Positions 1 through 11,437 of a stretch of DNA of 63,890 nt are shown here, piece by piece. The DNA lies in contig NZ_MCRJ01000004.1 in assembly GCF_001720135.1 (NCBI RefSeq), positions 1 to 63,890 of the forward strand, in the 5' to 3' direction. Within the stretch, counting starts at the first letter, position 1; each line of letters starts with the position of its first letter. The notes below the pieces were generated by a model, which saw nothing but the letters and a program-made list of their open reading frames with translations, was not told the origin of the DNA and did no database searches. Origin of the DNA: Methylobrevis pamukkalensis. Its GTDB lineage: Bacteria; Pseudomonadota; Alphaproteobacteria; Rhizobiales; Pleomorphomonadaceae. A program made the translations under genes and the position numbers.

Positions 1-322
1 CCGGCGCCACAGTGGCGGGGGCCGCCGGCTTCTCGGCCGGGGCGGGCGCGGCGGCGGCAGGCCTGGGCGCAGGCGCCGCCGCACCGGCGTCCGACAGGGT
101 GCCGAGCAGGGCGCCGACGCCGACGGTCTCGCCGTCCTGCACCAGGATCTCGGCCAGCACGCCGGCCGCCGGGGCCGGCACCTCGATGGTCACCTTGTCG
201 GTCTCGAGCTCGACCAGCGGCTCGTCGGCGGCGATGGTGTCGCCGGCCTTCTTGTACCAGCGCCCGATGGTGGCCTCGGTGACCGATTCGCCGAGAGTGG
301 GGACTCGAATTTCCGTCGCCAT
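1..322 (-). CDS. sucB: Dihydrolipoamide succinyltransferase (E2 of 2-oxoglutarate dehydrogenase), N-terminal part
   Basis: E2 core of the 2-oxoglutarate dehydrogenase complex, which moves the succinyl group from E1 to CoA in the TCA cycle. Only about the first 107 residues are inside the window; the gene runs off the left edge. Visible are a complete lipoyl domain with the lipoylation motif ETDKVTIE (lysine about residue 43) and the start of an Ala/Pro-rich flexible linker. The ATG at 322 is 40 bp after the sucA stop, so it is the distal gene of the sucCDAB run. The catalytic domain is not seen. Family call is firm from the lipoyl domain plus its position after sucA. Confidence 0.95.
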   Translation of the reverse strand, partial: MATEIRVPTLGESVTEATIGRWYKKAGDTIAADEPLVELETDKVTIEVPAPAAGVLAEILVQDGETVGVGALLGTLSDAGAAAPAPRPAAAAPAPAEKPAAPATVAP

Positions 323-362
323 GATGTTCGTCTCTTCTTTCGATCTGTCGGGGTGCCGGAAC

Positions 363-3346
363 TCAGTCGGCGAAGGCGTCGTCGAGGAAGGCCTGCAGCT
401 GCGCCAGATGCTTGGACATCAGGCCCGTGGCGGTGGCCGCCGCCGGCGGGCGGCCGATGTAGCGCAGGCGCTGCGACTTCGAGCCGGTCTGCCGCAGCAC
501 CCAGTCCATGTAGGGATCGACGAAGGCCCAGGCACCCATGTTCTTGGGCTCTTCCTGGCACCAGACGATCTCGGCATTGGGGAAGCGCGCCAGTTCGCTG
601 ACGAGCGCCTTCGCCGGGAAGGGATAGAGCTGCTCGATGCGCAGGAGGTAGACGTCGTCGGTGCCGCGCTTCAGCCGGTCCTCGTAGAGATCGAAGTAGA
701 CCTTGCCGGAGCAGAGCACGACGCGGCGGATCTGCGCGTCGGGCACCAGCTTCAGCTCCGCGTCGGGGCGCGACTGGGCATCGTCCCACAGCAGGCGGTG
801 GAACGACGTGTCGGCGCCCATTTCCTCCAGCCGCGACACCGCCCGCTTGTGGCGCAGCAGCGACTTCGGCGTCATCAGGATCAGCGGCTTGCGGAAGTCG
901 CGGGTCAGCTGGCGGCGCAGGATGTGGAAATAGTTCGAAGGCGTCGTGCAGTTGGCGACCTGCATGTTGTCCTCGGCGCACATCTGCAGGAAGCGCTCGA
1001 GGCGGGCGGAGGAATGCTCCGGGCCCTGGCCCTCGTAGCCGTGCGGCAGCAGGCAGACGAGGCCCGACATGCGCAGCCACTTGCGCTCGCCGGCCGAGAC
1101 GAACTGGTCGAAGATCACCTGCGCGCCGTTGGCAAAGTCGCCGAACTGCGCCTCCCACAGGGTCAGCGCGTTGGGGCGGGCGAGCGAATAGCCGTATTCG
1201 AAGCCGAGCACCGCCTCCTCGGAGAGCATCGAGTTGATGACCTCGTATTTCGCCTGGTCGGGCGCGAGGTTGGCGAGCGGAATGTAGCGGCTCTCGCTGT
1301 CCTGGTCGTAGAGCACGGTGTGGCGCTGGGAGAAGGTGCCGCGCTCGCAGTCCTGCCCGGACAGGCGGACCTTGAAGCCCTGCACCACCAGCGTGCCGAA
1401 GGCGAGCGATTCGGCCGTCGCCCAGTCGATGCCCTCGCCGGTCTCGATCGCCTTGGCGCGCGCGTCGAGGAAGCGCTGGATGGTGCGGTGGACCTTGAAG
1501 CCCTCCGGCACCCGCGACAGCTTGCCGCCGATCTCGCGCAGGGTGTCGACCGACACGCCCGACTGGCCGGTGCGGCGCTCGTCGAAGCTGTCGGCGGTCT
1601 TGAGGCCCGACCACACGCCGTCGAGCCAGTCGGCCTTGTTGGGCTTGTAGGCCTGGCCGATGTCGAACTCGGCGTCGAGCCGGGCACGGAACTCGGCCTT
1701 CATCGCGTCGACCTCGGCCGCCGTGACGGTGCCCTCGGCAACCAGCTTCTCCGAATAGATCTGCAGCGTCGTCGGATGGCTGCGGATCTTCTTGTACATC
1801 AGCGGCTGGGTGAACGCGGGCTCGTCGCCCTCGTTGTGGCCGAAGCGGCGGTAGCAGATCATGTCGACCACCACCGGCTTGAAGAACTTCTGCCGGTATT
1901 CGATCGCGATGCGCGCGGCGTGGACCACCGCCTCCGGGTCGTCGCCGTTGACGTGCAGGATCGGCGCCTCGACCATCTTTGCGACGTCGGACGGATAGGG
2001 CGACGAGCGCGAGAAATGCGGGTTGGTGGTGAAGCCGATCTGGTTGTTGATGATGAAGTGGATCGATCCGCCGGTGCGGTGGCCGCGCAGCTGGCTGAGG
2101 CCGAAACATTCGGCGACGACGCCCTGGCCGGCGAAGGCCGCGTCGCCGTGCAGCAGCAGCGGCAGCACCTTGATCCGCTCGCGCAGCGGGATGATGTCGC
2201 CCTCGTGGACGGTGGCGATCTGGTCCTGCTTGGCGCGCACCTTGCCGAGCACCACCGGATTGACGATCTCCAGATGCGACGGATTGGGCGTCAGCGACAG
2301 GTGGACCTTGTTGCCGTCGAACTCGCGGTCCGACGAGGCGCCGAGGTGATACTTGACGTCGCCGGAGCCTTCCACGTCATCGGGGGCAAACGAGCCGCCC
2401 TTGAACTCGTGGAACAGCGCCCGGTGCGGCTTGGCCATCACCTGGGTCAGCACGTTGAGGCGGCCGCGGTGGGCCATGCCGAGCACGATCTCGCGCACGC
2501 CGAGATTGCCGCCGCGCTTGATGATCTGCTCCAGCGCCGGGATCAGCGCCTCGCCGCCGTCGAGGCCGAAGCGCTTGGTGCCGGTGAACTTGACGTCGAG
2601 GAACTTCTCGAAGCCCTCGGACTCGATCAGCTTGTTGAGGATCGCCTTCTTGCCCTCGGGGGTGAAGGTGATCTCCTTGTCCGGCCCCTCGATGCGGGCC
2701 TGGATCCACGCCTTTTCCTCCGGATCGGAGATGTGCATGAACTCGAAGCCGACCGACGCGCAATAGGTGCGCTTCAAAAGCGCGATCATCTCGCGCAGCG
2801 TCGCGTATTCGAGGCCGAGCACGTTGTCGATGAAGATCCGGCGGTCCATGTCGCGTCGGTGAAGCCGTAGGACGACGGATGCAGCTCCTCGTGGTCGAGC
2901 TTCTTGGCAAGGCCGAGCGGATCGAGATTGGCGTGGAGGTGGCCGCGCATGCGGTAGGCGCGGATCATCATGATCGCACGCACGGAATCGCGGGCCGCCT
3001 GCTGGATGTCGGAGGCGCTGGCCGGAGCGGCGCCGGGGGCGGCGGCCTTCTCCTTCAGCTTCTTCTCGATGACCTTGGTGGTCTCGGCCCAGTTGCCGTC
3101 GAGGGCCGCGACGAGATCGCCGTTGGCGGCGATCGGCCAGTTCGGCCGCTCCCAGGAGGCGCCTTCCGCGCTCTTGCGCACATCGTCGCCGTCATCGGCG
3201 AGGGCGTCGAAGAAGTCGCGCCACTGCGGGTCCACCGAGGCCGGATCGGCCTGGTAGCGGGCGTGGAGTTCCTCGATATAGTCGGCATTGCCGCCATAGA
3301 GGAACGAGGTCTGCGCGAAGATGTCGTTGAGATCCTGGCGTGCCAT
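363..3346 (-). CDS. sucA: 2-oxoglutarate dehydrogenase E1 component, one frameshift
   Basis: Thiamine-diphosphate decarboxylase subunit of 2-oxoglutarate dehydrogenase. The N-terminus starts [10 protein letters not shown] at 3346. The E1 body follows with the hallmark segments [20 protein letters not shown] and [11 protein letters not shown]. The frame breaks near 2851-2856: the first frame reads GFTDA and should continue [11 protein letters not shown], which lies in another frame. Inserting one G/C (GACGC[C]GAC) joins them and gives about 994 residues, the usual length for alphaproteobacterial E1. The gene is central and otherwise perfectly conserved, so a sequencing deletion is more likely than a pseudogene. 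It sits between sucD and sucB. Confidence 0.95.
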
Positions 3347-3507
3347 GACGGTTCGGGGAACTCCCCGCCTTTCGTCTTGCTGCGCCGGTCCGCCGGCGCG
3401 GTCCTTGACCCGTGACGGACGGCGGATCGCTCCGCCGCCCTGTCGCTGTCGGGGGTTTCCCCCATGTCGTGCGGGAGACCGGCGATCGCCAGTCCCCCTG
3501 AGGCCGA

Positions 3508-4410
3508 TCAGCCCTTGAGGACGTCGACCAGCGTCTTGCCGAGCTTGGCCGGGGACGGCGAGACGCGGATGCCCGCGCTCTCCATCGCCGCGATCTTGCT
3601 CTCGGCATCGCCCTTGCCGCCCGAGACCACGGCGCCGGCATGGCCCATGGTGCGGCCGGGCGGCGCGGTGCGGCCGGCAATGAAGCCGGCCATCGGCTTC
3701 TTGCGGCCGCGCCTGGCCTCGTCTTTCAGGAACTGGGCCGCGTCTTCCTCGGCCGCGCCGCCGATCTCGCCGATCATGATGATCGACGTGGTCTCCGGGT
3801 CGGCGAGGAACAGCTCCAGCACGTCGATGAACTCGGTGCCCTTGACCGGGTCGCCGCCGATGCCGACGGCGGTGGTCTGGCCGAGGCCCTCGTTGGAGGT
3901 CTGGAACACGGCTTCATAGGTGAGCGTGCCCGAGCGCGAGACGATGCCGACCGAGCCCTTGCGGAAGATCGAGCCCGGCATGATGCCGATCTTGCACTCT
4001 TCCGGCGTCATGATGCCCGGGCAGTTCGGCCCGAGCAGCCGCGACCTGGAGTTTTCCAGCTTCGCCTTGACCTTGACCATGTCCATCACCGGGATGCCCT
4101 CGGTGATGCAGACGATGAAGGGGATCTCGGCGTCGATCGCCTCGATGATCGCGGCGCCGGCGCCCGCCGGCGGCACGTAGATCACCGACGCGTCGGCGCC
4201 GGTGGCGTCTTTCGCTTCGGCAACCGACTTGAAGATCGGCAGCTGCTCGCCGGACTTGCCGGCCCACTTTTCGCCGCCCTTGGCGGGGTGGACGCCGGCG
4301 ACCATCTGGGTGCCGTAGTAGGCCAGCGCCTGTTCGGTGTGGAAGGTGCCCGTCTTGCCGGTGAGGCCCTGGACGATGATCTTGGTGTTCTTGTCAACGA
4401 GAATGGACAT
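3508..4410 (-). CDS. sucD: Succinyl-CoA synthetase (succinate-CoA ligase) alpha subunit
   Basis: Alpha subunit of succinyl-CoA synthetase, which makes ATP/GTP and succinate from succinyl-CoA. 300 residues, full length. The CoA-binding Rossmann region is N-terminal ([14 protein letters not shown]). The phosphohistidine motif [10 protein letters not shown] is near the C-terminus (His about 257). The insert before it ([10 protein letters not shown]) is typical of alphaproteobacterial SucD. The start is 5 nt after the sucC stop, so the two subunits are translationally linked. It is followed by 161 bp and then sucA. Confidence 0.97.
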   Translation of the reverse strand: MSILVDKNTKIIVQGLTGKTGTFHTEQALAYYGTQMVAGVHPAKGGEKWAGKSGEQLPIFKSVAEAKDATGADASVIYVPPAGAGAAIIEAIDAEIPFIVCITEGIPVMDMVKVKAKLENSRSRLLGPNCPGIMTPEECKIGIMPGSIFRKGSVGIVSRSGTLTYEAVFQTSNEGLGQTTAVGIGGDPVKGTEFIDVLELFLADPETTSIIMIGEIGGAAEEDAAQFLKDEARRGRKKPMAGFIAGRTAPPGRTMGHAGAVVSGGKGDAESKIAAMESAGIRVSPSPAKLGKTLVDVLKG

Positions 4411-4415
4411 GCGTG

Positions 4416-5609
<1,194 letters not shown>

Positions 5610-5808
5610 ACGTTTCGTTCCCCCCGAAAGTGGGTCACTGTTGATTTTCAGGCCCTCTTCCCAAGGCCCGGCCGCAGGGCGGCAGGAAGCTTGATACACC
5701 CTCTCCGTGCGAGCGGTCAGGGTGCCGTCCGGCAAATCACCTTGGCGGGGGTCGAAAGCCGGGCGGCGCCGCAGCGCGCCCCGCCGTCAATCCCGCCGCG
5801 GCGATCCG

Positions 5809-6786
<978 letters not shown>

Positions 6787-7047
6787 TTACGTAAAGGGAA
6801 ATTTGGTCGGGCGTTATTCGTCTGCACTACCCCGAATGCGGGTCCGAAGCAAGCATCAGAACCGCGGGGGCGCCGAAAAACGCCCGAATCCGCCGCGTCA
6901 ACCCGCGGCGCACCAGCGCCGCCCGTTCTGGATAGACAGGCTGACGCGAACGTCAATCGACGGATGGTCGCAGATCTTCGTGGCAGGGGAATGTCGGTTC
7001 CGCGAGACGGCCGGCTGGGGAGCCGATGCGAGGCGCGCGTCCGGCCG

Positions 7048-8211
7048 TCAGCCGAGGCGGCGCGGGGCCGCGAGATAGGCTTCCGACCGCATCTCGACAA
7101 GGCGCGAGGCGCAGCGGGCGAATTCGAAACCCTCGGTGCCGCCGGTGTCGGTGTAGAGGCCGTCCGGCTCGGCGCCGGCCGAGCAGACCAGCTTGGTGCC
7201 GGTGTCGTAGAGCGTGTCGATCAGGGTGATGAAGCGCTTAGCCTCGTTGCGCTTCGAACGGTCCATCACCGGCACGTTCTCGACGAGGACCGTGTGATAA
7301 GTGCGCGCGATCGCCTGATAGTCCTGCGCGCCGAGGGCGGCGACGCAGAGATCGGCAAATTCGAAGCGGGCGACCCCGGCGGCGGCCAGCGGCACGCGCA
7401 CGCGCCGGCCCATGACGGTGACGAAGGCCGGCCCGGCCGGCGCGCCGGCGGTGATCCGCTCCCAGGTCGCCGCGATGCGCCGCGGCGCCTCCGGCCCGAG
7501 CGGCGTGATGTAGATCTCCTCGCCGGCCGCCTTCTCGAGGCGATAGTCGGTGGGCGAATCCAGCCGCATCACGTCGACCTCGGTCTTCAGCAGGCCGACG
7601 AAGCCGAGGAAGAAGCCGCGGTTGAGCCCGTCCTTGTAGAGATCGTCCGGATCGACATTGGAGGTGGCGACCACCACCACGCCGCGCTCGAACAGCGCGG
7701 TGAACAGCCGGCCGAGGATCATCGCGTCGGTGATGTCGGTCACGGAGAATTCGTCGAAGCACAGGAGCCGGGTCTCGGCGGCCAGCGCGTCGGCGACCCG
7801 CATCACCGGATCCTTCTCGCCGGCCTGGCGGGCGGCGTGAATGCGGGCGTGGGTGTCGGCCATGAAGTCGAGGAAATGGGCGCGGCGCTTCTTCGGCTCG
7901 GTGGAGGTCTCGAAGAACAGGTCCATCAGCATGGTCTTGCCGCGGCCGACCGAGCCCCAGACATAGACGCCCTTCACCTTCGGGCGGCTGCCGGCACCCT
8001 TGCGGCCGAACAGCCAGCCGAGCGCGCTGGTCTTGGAGGCAAGATGGGATTCGCGCAGGTCGTCGATCAGGCGGTCGAGCCGCGCGGCGACCTTCTTCTG
8101 GGCGAGATCGGGGGCGATCTGGCCGCTGGCGACCTGGGCCTCATAGGCCGCGGTCACGCCGCGCGTGGCATGCGCGGCGCCGAAGGATTGCGAGCGCGGG
8201 GTCGCGGTCAT
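7048..8211 (-). CDS. zapE: ZapE/AFG1-like AAA+ ATPase (cell division protein ZapE)
   Basis: AFG1-family ATPase. The E. coli member ZapE acts on the FtsZ ring, and mitochondrial AFG1 acts in protein quality control. 387 residues. Walker A GSVGRGKT is at about 86-93 and Walker B LLCFDEF at about 149-155, followed by the family-typical VTDITDAMILGRLF and VVVATSN segments (sensor region). The upstream position relative to mdh is common in Rhizobiales. No signal peptide or membrane segment is seen, so a cytosolic enzyme is expected. Confidence 0.93.
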   Translation of the reverse strand: MTATPRSQSFGAAHATRGVTAAYEAQVASGQIAPDLAQKKVAARLDRLIDDLRESHLASKTSALGWLFGRKGAGSRPKVKGVYVWGSVGRGKTMLMDLFFETSTEPKKRRAHFLDFMADTHARIHAARQAGEKDPVMRVADALAAETRLLCFDEFSVTDITDAMILGRLFTALFERGVVVVATSNVDPDDLYKDGLNRGFFLGFVGLLKTEVDVMRLDSPTDYRLEKAAGEEIYITPLGPEAPRRIAATWERITAGAPAGPAFVTVMGRRVRVPLAAAGVARFEFADLCVAALGAQDYQAIARTYHTVLVENVPVMDRSKRNEAKRFITLIDTLYDTGTKLVCSAGAEPDGLYTDTGGTEGFEFARCASRLVEMRSEAYLAAPRRLG

Positions 8212-8268
8212 GCAGCCAGTCCCGGACGGTTGTGCACCGCAACAGGATCTAGCCGATCATCGCTCCCG

Positions 8269-8309
8269 CCGCAATGCGTGACCGGGACGCACCCGGTCAC
8301 GCATTGCGG
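8269..8309 (-). terminator. Perfect 18-bp hairpin between the Omp19-like gene and zapE
   Basis: Two perfectly complementary 18-nt arms (8269-8286 and 8292-8309) flank the 5-nt loop ACGCA. The hairpin begins 13 bp after the stop of the minus-strand lipoprotein gene and ends 57 bp before the zapE start. No T-run follows on the minus strand, so it may be a transcript-end or stability hairpin rather than a classic intrinsic terminator. Confidence 0.6.
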
Positions 8310-8322
8310 GCGTCAGCTCGGC

Positions 8323-8844
8323 TCAGCGGTAGAACTGCACGCCGCGCTTGGACACTTCCAGCTGGCCGGAATAGCGCTGCGCCGCCGTGGCGTAGAGGCG
8401 GGCGACCGGCGAACCGGAGGCATCCTTCAGCACCACTTCCTTGCCGGACAGATCCCAGGCGCCGACCGCCTTCATCTCGTCGGTGGAGCAGCCGCGGGTG
8501 TTGGCGCGGTAGCCGCCGGTCCAGGTGGTGAGGTTCATGAACAGCTTGCAGCTCTCGCCGCCAGAATCGATCGTCCAGGCGCCGGCGAGATCCGGGCGCG
8601 AGATCGTCAGCGCGGCCTGCTCGGTCGAGCGCAGCTCGGCCGCAGCGGCCTCAGGGCTCACCGGCGTCTCGATCGGCGCGGGCGCCTCGGGCAGCGCGGG
8701 CGGCGGCAGCTGCATCGTCTGCACCGGCGTGGTCGGTGCCGGGGTCAGGGGCGGGATGCCCTGCGGCGCCGGTCCGGCCCCCCGGCCGCAGCCGGCGAGG
8801 GCCGCAACGACGATCAAACCGGCTGCTACGCGCGAAAAAGTCAT
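8323..8844 (-). CDS. Omp19-like outer-membrane lipoprotein, AprI/Inh protease-inhibitor family
   Basis: 173 residues. The N-terminus is a lipoprotein signal with lipobox LAGC (Cys19), followed by a Pro/Ala-rich linker and a C-terminal Inh-type beta-barrel domain (about 88-173). Similar in layout and wording to Brucella Omp19: GGESCKL, GYRANTRGC, AVGAWDLSGKEVVLKD and RLYATAAQRYSGQL match the Omp19 domain pattern. Omp19 inhibits proteases and is surface-exposed in Brucella; the same role here is inference. The start at 8844 was chosen for the signal peptide and the AAGGAG ribosome site just upstream. Longer upstream reading is antisense to the aldo/keto reductase and was discarded. Confidence 0.85.
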   Translation of the reverse strand: MTFSRVAAGLIVVAALAGCGRGAGPAPQGIPPLTPAPTTPVQTMQLPPPALPEAPAPIETPVSPEAAAAELRSTEQAALTISRPDLAGAWTIDSGGESCKLFMNLTTWTGGYRANTRGCSTDEMKAVGAWDLSGKEVVLKDASGSPVARLYATAAQRYSGQLEVSKRGVQFYR

Positions 8845-9216
8845 GTCGAATCGCTCCTTGATGGGCGGATCTTTCCTGACGAGCGGTATAGGGCCGTTCA
8901 CGCCGATCATGCAAACCCGGCCGATGCGCGGGCCGCCGCCCTGTGCGCGCCCGCATCCGGCACCCTGACCCTCGCGACCCGAGACCCCCGCCATCCGGCA
9001 CGCCGAGACCTGCCCGGAACATGCCGCCCCGTCTGTCCGTTGACGCAGGTGACTTTGCGTCGGCCGGGCGGGGATGGCAACCCTTGGCGTCCGGCGGTTC
9101 CGCGTCTGGTGGTCACCCGTTCGCGTTCCCATCTGTCCACCGATCCGGAAATTCCGGGAGGCCGTCGGTCTCCGCCCCGCCTGCGCAGCCTTGCCAAGAA
9201 CGACAGGAACACCTTC
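8845..9216. other. Divergent intergenic region with a small palindrome
   Basis: 372 bp between the divergent lipoprotein and aldo/keto reductase genes, so it must hold both promoters. No coding sequence is credible here. The only structured element seen is the 13-nt inverted repeat CCGGAA-A-TTCCGG at 9145-9157, about 60 bp before the reductase ATG, which could be an operator. No clear sigma-70 boxes were identified. Confidence 0.4.
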
Positions 9217-10047
9217 ATGAGCGACCAACCCACCATTGCCCTTTCCGACGGCACCTCCATTCCGCAACTCGGCCTCGGCGTGTGGCAGACGCCCGAAGCG
9301 GAGACCGCCGACGTGGTGCGCACCGCGATCGAGACCGGCTACCGCCACATCGACACCGCCGCGATCTACGGCAACGAGGCGGGCGTCGGCGAGGGTATCC
9401 GCCAGAGCGGGATCGCCCGCGACGACATCTTCGTGACCACCAAGCTGTGGAACGACGCGCAGGGTTATGACTCCGCCCGCGCGGCCTTCGACGAAAGCCT
9501 GAAGAAGCTCGGCCTCGACCATGTCGACCTCTACCTCATCCACTGGCCTGCCCCGCGCAAGGATCTCTACGTCGACACCTGGAAGGCGCTGATCCGCCTC
9601 AAGGAAGAAGGCCGCGTCCGTTCGATCGGCGTCTCCAACTTCAATGCCGACCACCTCGGCCGGCTGTTCGAGGAAACCGGCGTCGCGCCGGTGATCAACC
9701 AGGTCGAGCTGCATCCGCGCTTCCAGCAGGCGGGCCTCCGGGCCGTGCATGTGGAGCACAAGATCGCCACCGAGGCCTGGAGCCCGCTCGGTCAGGGCAC
9801 GCTGCTCTCCCACCCGGTGATCACCGCGATCGCGGAGAAGAACGCCAAGACGCCGGCGCAGGTGATCATCCGTTGGCATCTCGACAACGGGGTGATCACG
9901 ATCCCCAAGTCCGTGCGCCCGTCGCGGATCCTGGAGAATTTCAGCGTCTTCGACTTCACCCTCGACCTCGACGACCGTCGCAAGATCGAGGCGCTCGACG
10001 ACCGCGAGGGCCGGATCGGCCCGGAGCCCGAGACCGCACCCTTCTGA
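9217..10047 (+). CDS. Aldo/keto reductase, 2,5-diketo-D-gluconate reductase type
   Basis: NADPH-dependent carbonyl reductase of the AKR5-like group; 276 residues, complete. The catalytic tetrad is present: Asp46, Tyr51 (in DTAAIYGNE), Lys76 (TTKLWN) and His109 (LIHWP). The C-terminal cofactor segment IPKSVRPSRILEN is also intact, with SVRPSR fitting the NADP phosphate pocket. A weak AGGAA ribosome site precedes the ATG. It is divergent from the Omp19-like gene and not clearly in an operon with the lyase 163 bp downstream. The substrate cannot be assigned. Confidence 0.9.
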   Translation: MSDQPTIALSDGTSIPQLGLGVWQTPEAETADVVRTAIETGYRHIDTAAIYGNEAGVGEGIRQSGIARDDIFVTTKLWNDAQGYDSARAAFDESLKKLGLDHVDLYLIHWPAPRKDLYVDTWKALIRLKEEGRVRSIGVSNFNADHLGRLFEETGVAPVINQVELHPRFQQAGLRAVHVEHKIATEAWSPLGQGTLLSHPVITAIAEKNAKTPAQVIIRWHLDNGVITIPKSVRPSRILENFSVFDFTLDLDDRRKIEALDDREGRIGPEPETAPF

Positions 10048-10210
10048 CCGCGCACCGATCGGGCATGGGGCGTGGCGGCGCCGCCGCCGCTACGCTCTGT
10101 CGCATCGGCCGAAGGGACGACTTTGCGGGCGGCGGCGCCCGGGCTACCATGTGCAGTGCAACATGGCTTCCGCCCGGAGGCCGCGCCCTGCCCCGCGGAG
10201 CCTTGACCCC

Positions 10211-11101
10211 ATGAACGCCGTCCGTCCCCGTCGCAGCGTCCTCTACATGCCGGGGTCCAATCCGCGCGCGCTGGACAAGGCCCGGACACTGCCCGCCGAC
10301 GGGCTGATCCTCGACATGGAAGACGCCGTCGCGCCGGAGGCGAAGGCCGAGGCCCGGGTGCTCATCCGGCAGAAGCTCGGCGAAGGCGGCTACGGCCGGC
10401 GCGAGATCTTCATCCGGATCAACGGCCTTGGCACCGTCTGGGGCGCGGACGATCTCGCCGCCGCGGTCGCCGCCGGGCCGGACGCGATCCTCGTGCCCAA
10501 GGTGTCCAGCCCCGACGACCTCGACCGGGTGAGCGCGGCGATGGACCGGCTCGGCGCGCGGCCGGCGATGAGGATCTGGGCGATGATCGAGACGCCGCTC
10601 GCGATCCTGTCGATCCGCGAGATCGCGGCCTTTGCCACCCGCCCCGGCAGCCGGCTGGAGGGCTTCGTCCTCGGCCTCAACGATCTGGCGAAGGAGACCG
10701 GCGCCCAGTTCACCGGTGACCGGCTGCCGATGGTGCCGTGGATCCAGATCGCGCTCACCGCCGCCCGCGCCTACGGCCTTGCCATTCTCGACGGCGTCTA
10801 CAACGACATCCACGACGACGAGGGCTATGCCGCCGAATGCCGGCAGGGCCGCGAATTCGGCCTCGACGGCAAGACCCTGATCCATCCGCGCCAGATCGAC
10901 GTCGCCAACCGCGCCTTCGTGCCGAGCGTGGAGGAGATCGAATGGGCCAAGCGGGTGGTCGAGGTGTTCGCCCTGCCCGACTATGCCGGCAAGTCCGCCG
11001 TCAAGATCGAGGGCCGGATGGTGGAGCGGCTTCATGCCGACATGGCCGAGCGCACGCTGGCCCTCGCCGCCGCGATCCGGGAGGTCGAGGCGGCGGCGTG
11101 A
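10211..11101 (+). CDS. CoA-ester lyase, HpcH/HpaI aldolase (CitE/malyl-CoA lyase-like)
   Basis: TIM-barrel lyase of the CitE family that cleaves or forms acyl-CoA esters such as malyl-CoA or citramalyl-CoA. I chose the ATG at 10211, where the conserved N-terminus RRSVLYMPGSNPRALDKA begins; an upstream in-frame start would add 20 unconserved residues. 296 residues. Family motifs seen: LILDMEDAVAP (Mg/CoA site), IFIRING (Arg), VPKVSSPDD, MIETPLAIL (catalytic Glu region), and GKTLIHPRQID near the C-terminus. Monocistronic by appearance, converging on the flavoprotein gene. Confidence 0.88.
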   Translation: MNAVRPRRSVLYMPGSNPRALDKARTLPADGLILDMEDAVAPEAKAEARVLIRQKLGEGGYGRREIFIRINGLGTVWGADDLAAAVAAGPDAILVPKVSSPDDLDRVSAAMDRLGARPAMRIWAMIETPLAILSIREIAAFATRPGSRLEGFVLGLNDLAKETGAQFTGDRLPMVPWIQIALTAARAYGLAILDGVYNDIHDDEGYAAECRQGREFGLDGKTLIHPRQIDVANRAFVPSVEEIEWAKRVVEVFALPDYAGKSAVKIEGRMVERLHADMAERTLALAAAIREVEAAA

Positions 11102-11437
11102 AGGTGGTCAGCTCTCGGTCCGATCCACATTCATCCCTCTCGATCGTCACCTCGGCAAGCTGCGGCCTCCCGGTCTGACCTCCCCTCCCCCACCTCTCCA
11201 TCGTCATCCCCGCATCAAGCGGGGATCCATCCCTCCCCGGGCGGATGGCCGGATGGGGTCACGGCATCTCGAAGGTTGCCTTCGGCCCGACAGCAGCGTT
11301 TTCCCTTGCCGACTGATGGGTCCCCGCTTGACGCGGGGATGACGGACACGAGGGGCGGTGCTTTCGCCGATTTCGTCGAGGGACAATCCGCCTGCATTTC
11401 GCCGAGCCGCAAGACGGCCTCGCGGGGACCGTCCCGA
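11102..11437. other. Convergent intergenic region holding a structured repeat
   Basis: 336 bp between two convergent genes (CitE-like lyase and flavoprotein). Apart from the 141-bp repeat at 11203-11343 nothing coding was found. The repeat's hairpin ends may act as a bidirectional transcript end. Confidence 0.5.
11203..11343 (+). repeat. Family A intergenic palindromic repeat, copy 1
   Basis: A 141-bp element bounded by imperfect terminal inverted repeats of about 29 bp that start GTCATCCCCGC and end GCGGGGATGAC. Each end is itself a mini-hairpin (CCCCGC / GCGGGG). It aligns in opposite orientation with the element at 33601-33745, including the internal block beginning GGGCGGATGG. Both copies lie between convergent genes. 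Confidence 0.85.

Noticed and set aside
12-2870. 952-codon plus-strand frame opposite sucA
   Set aside because: Antisense shadow created by high GC at third codon positions; the opposite strand encodes conserved SucA. Translated text is low-complexity Ala/Arg/Val.
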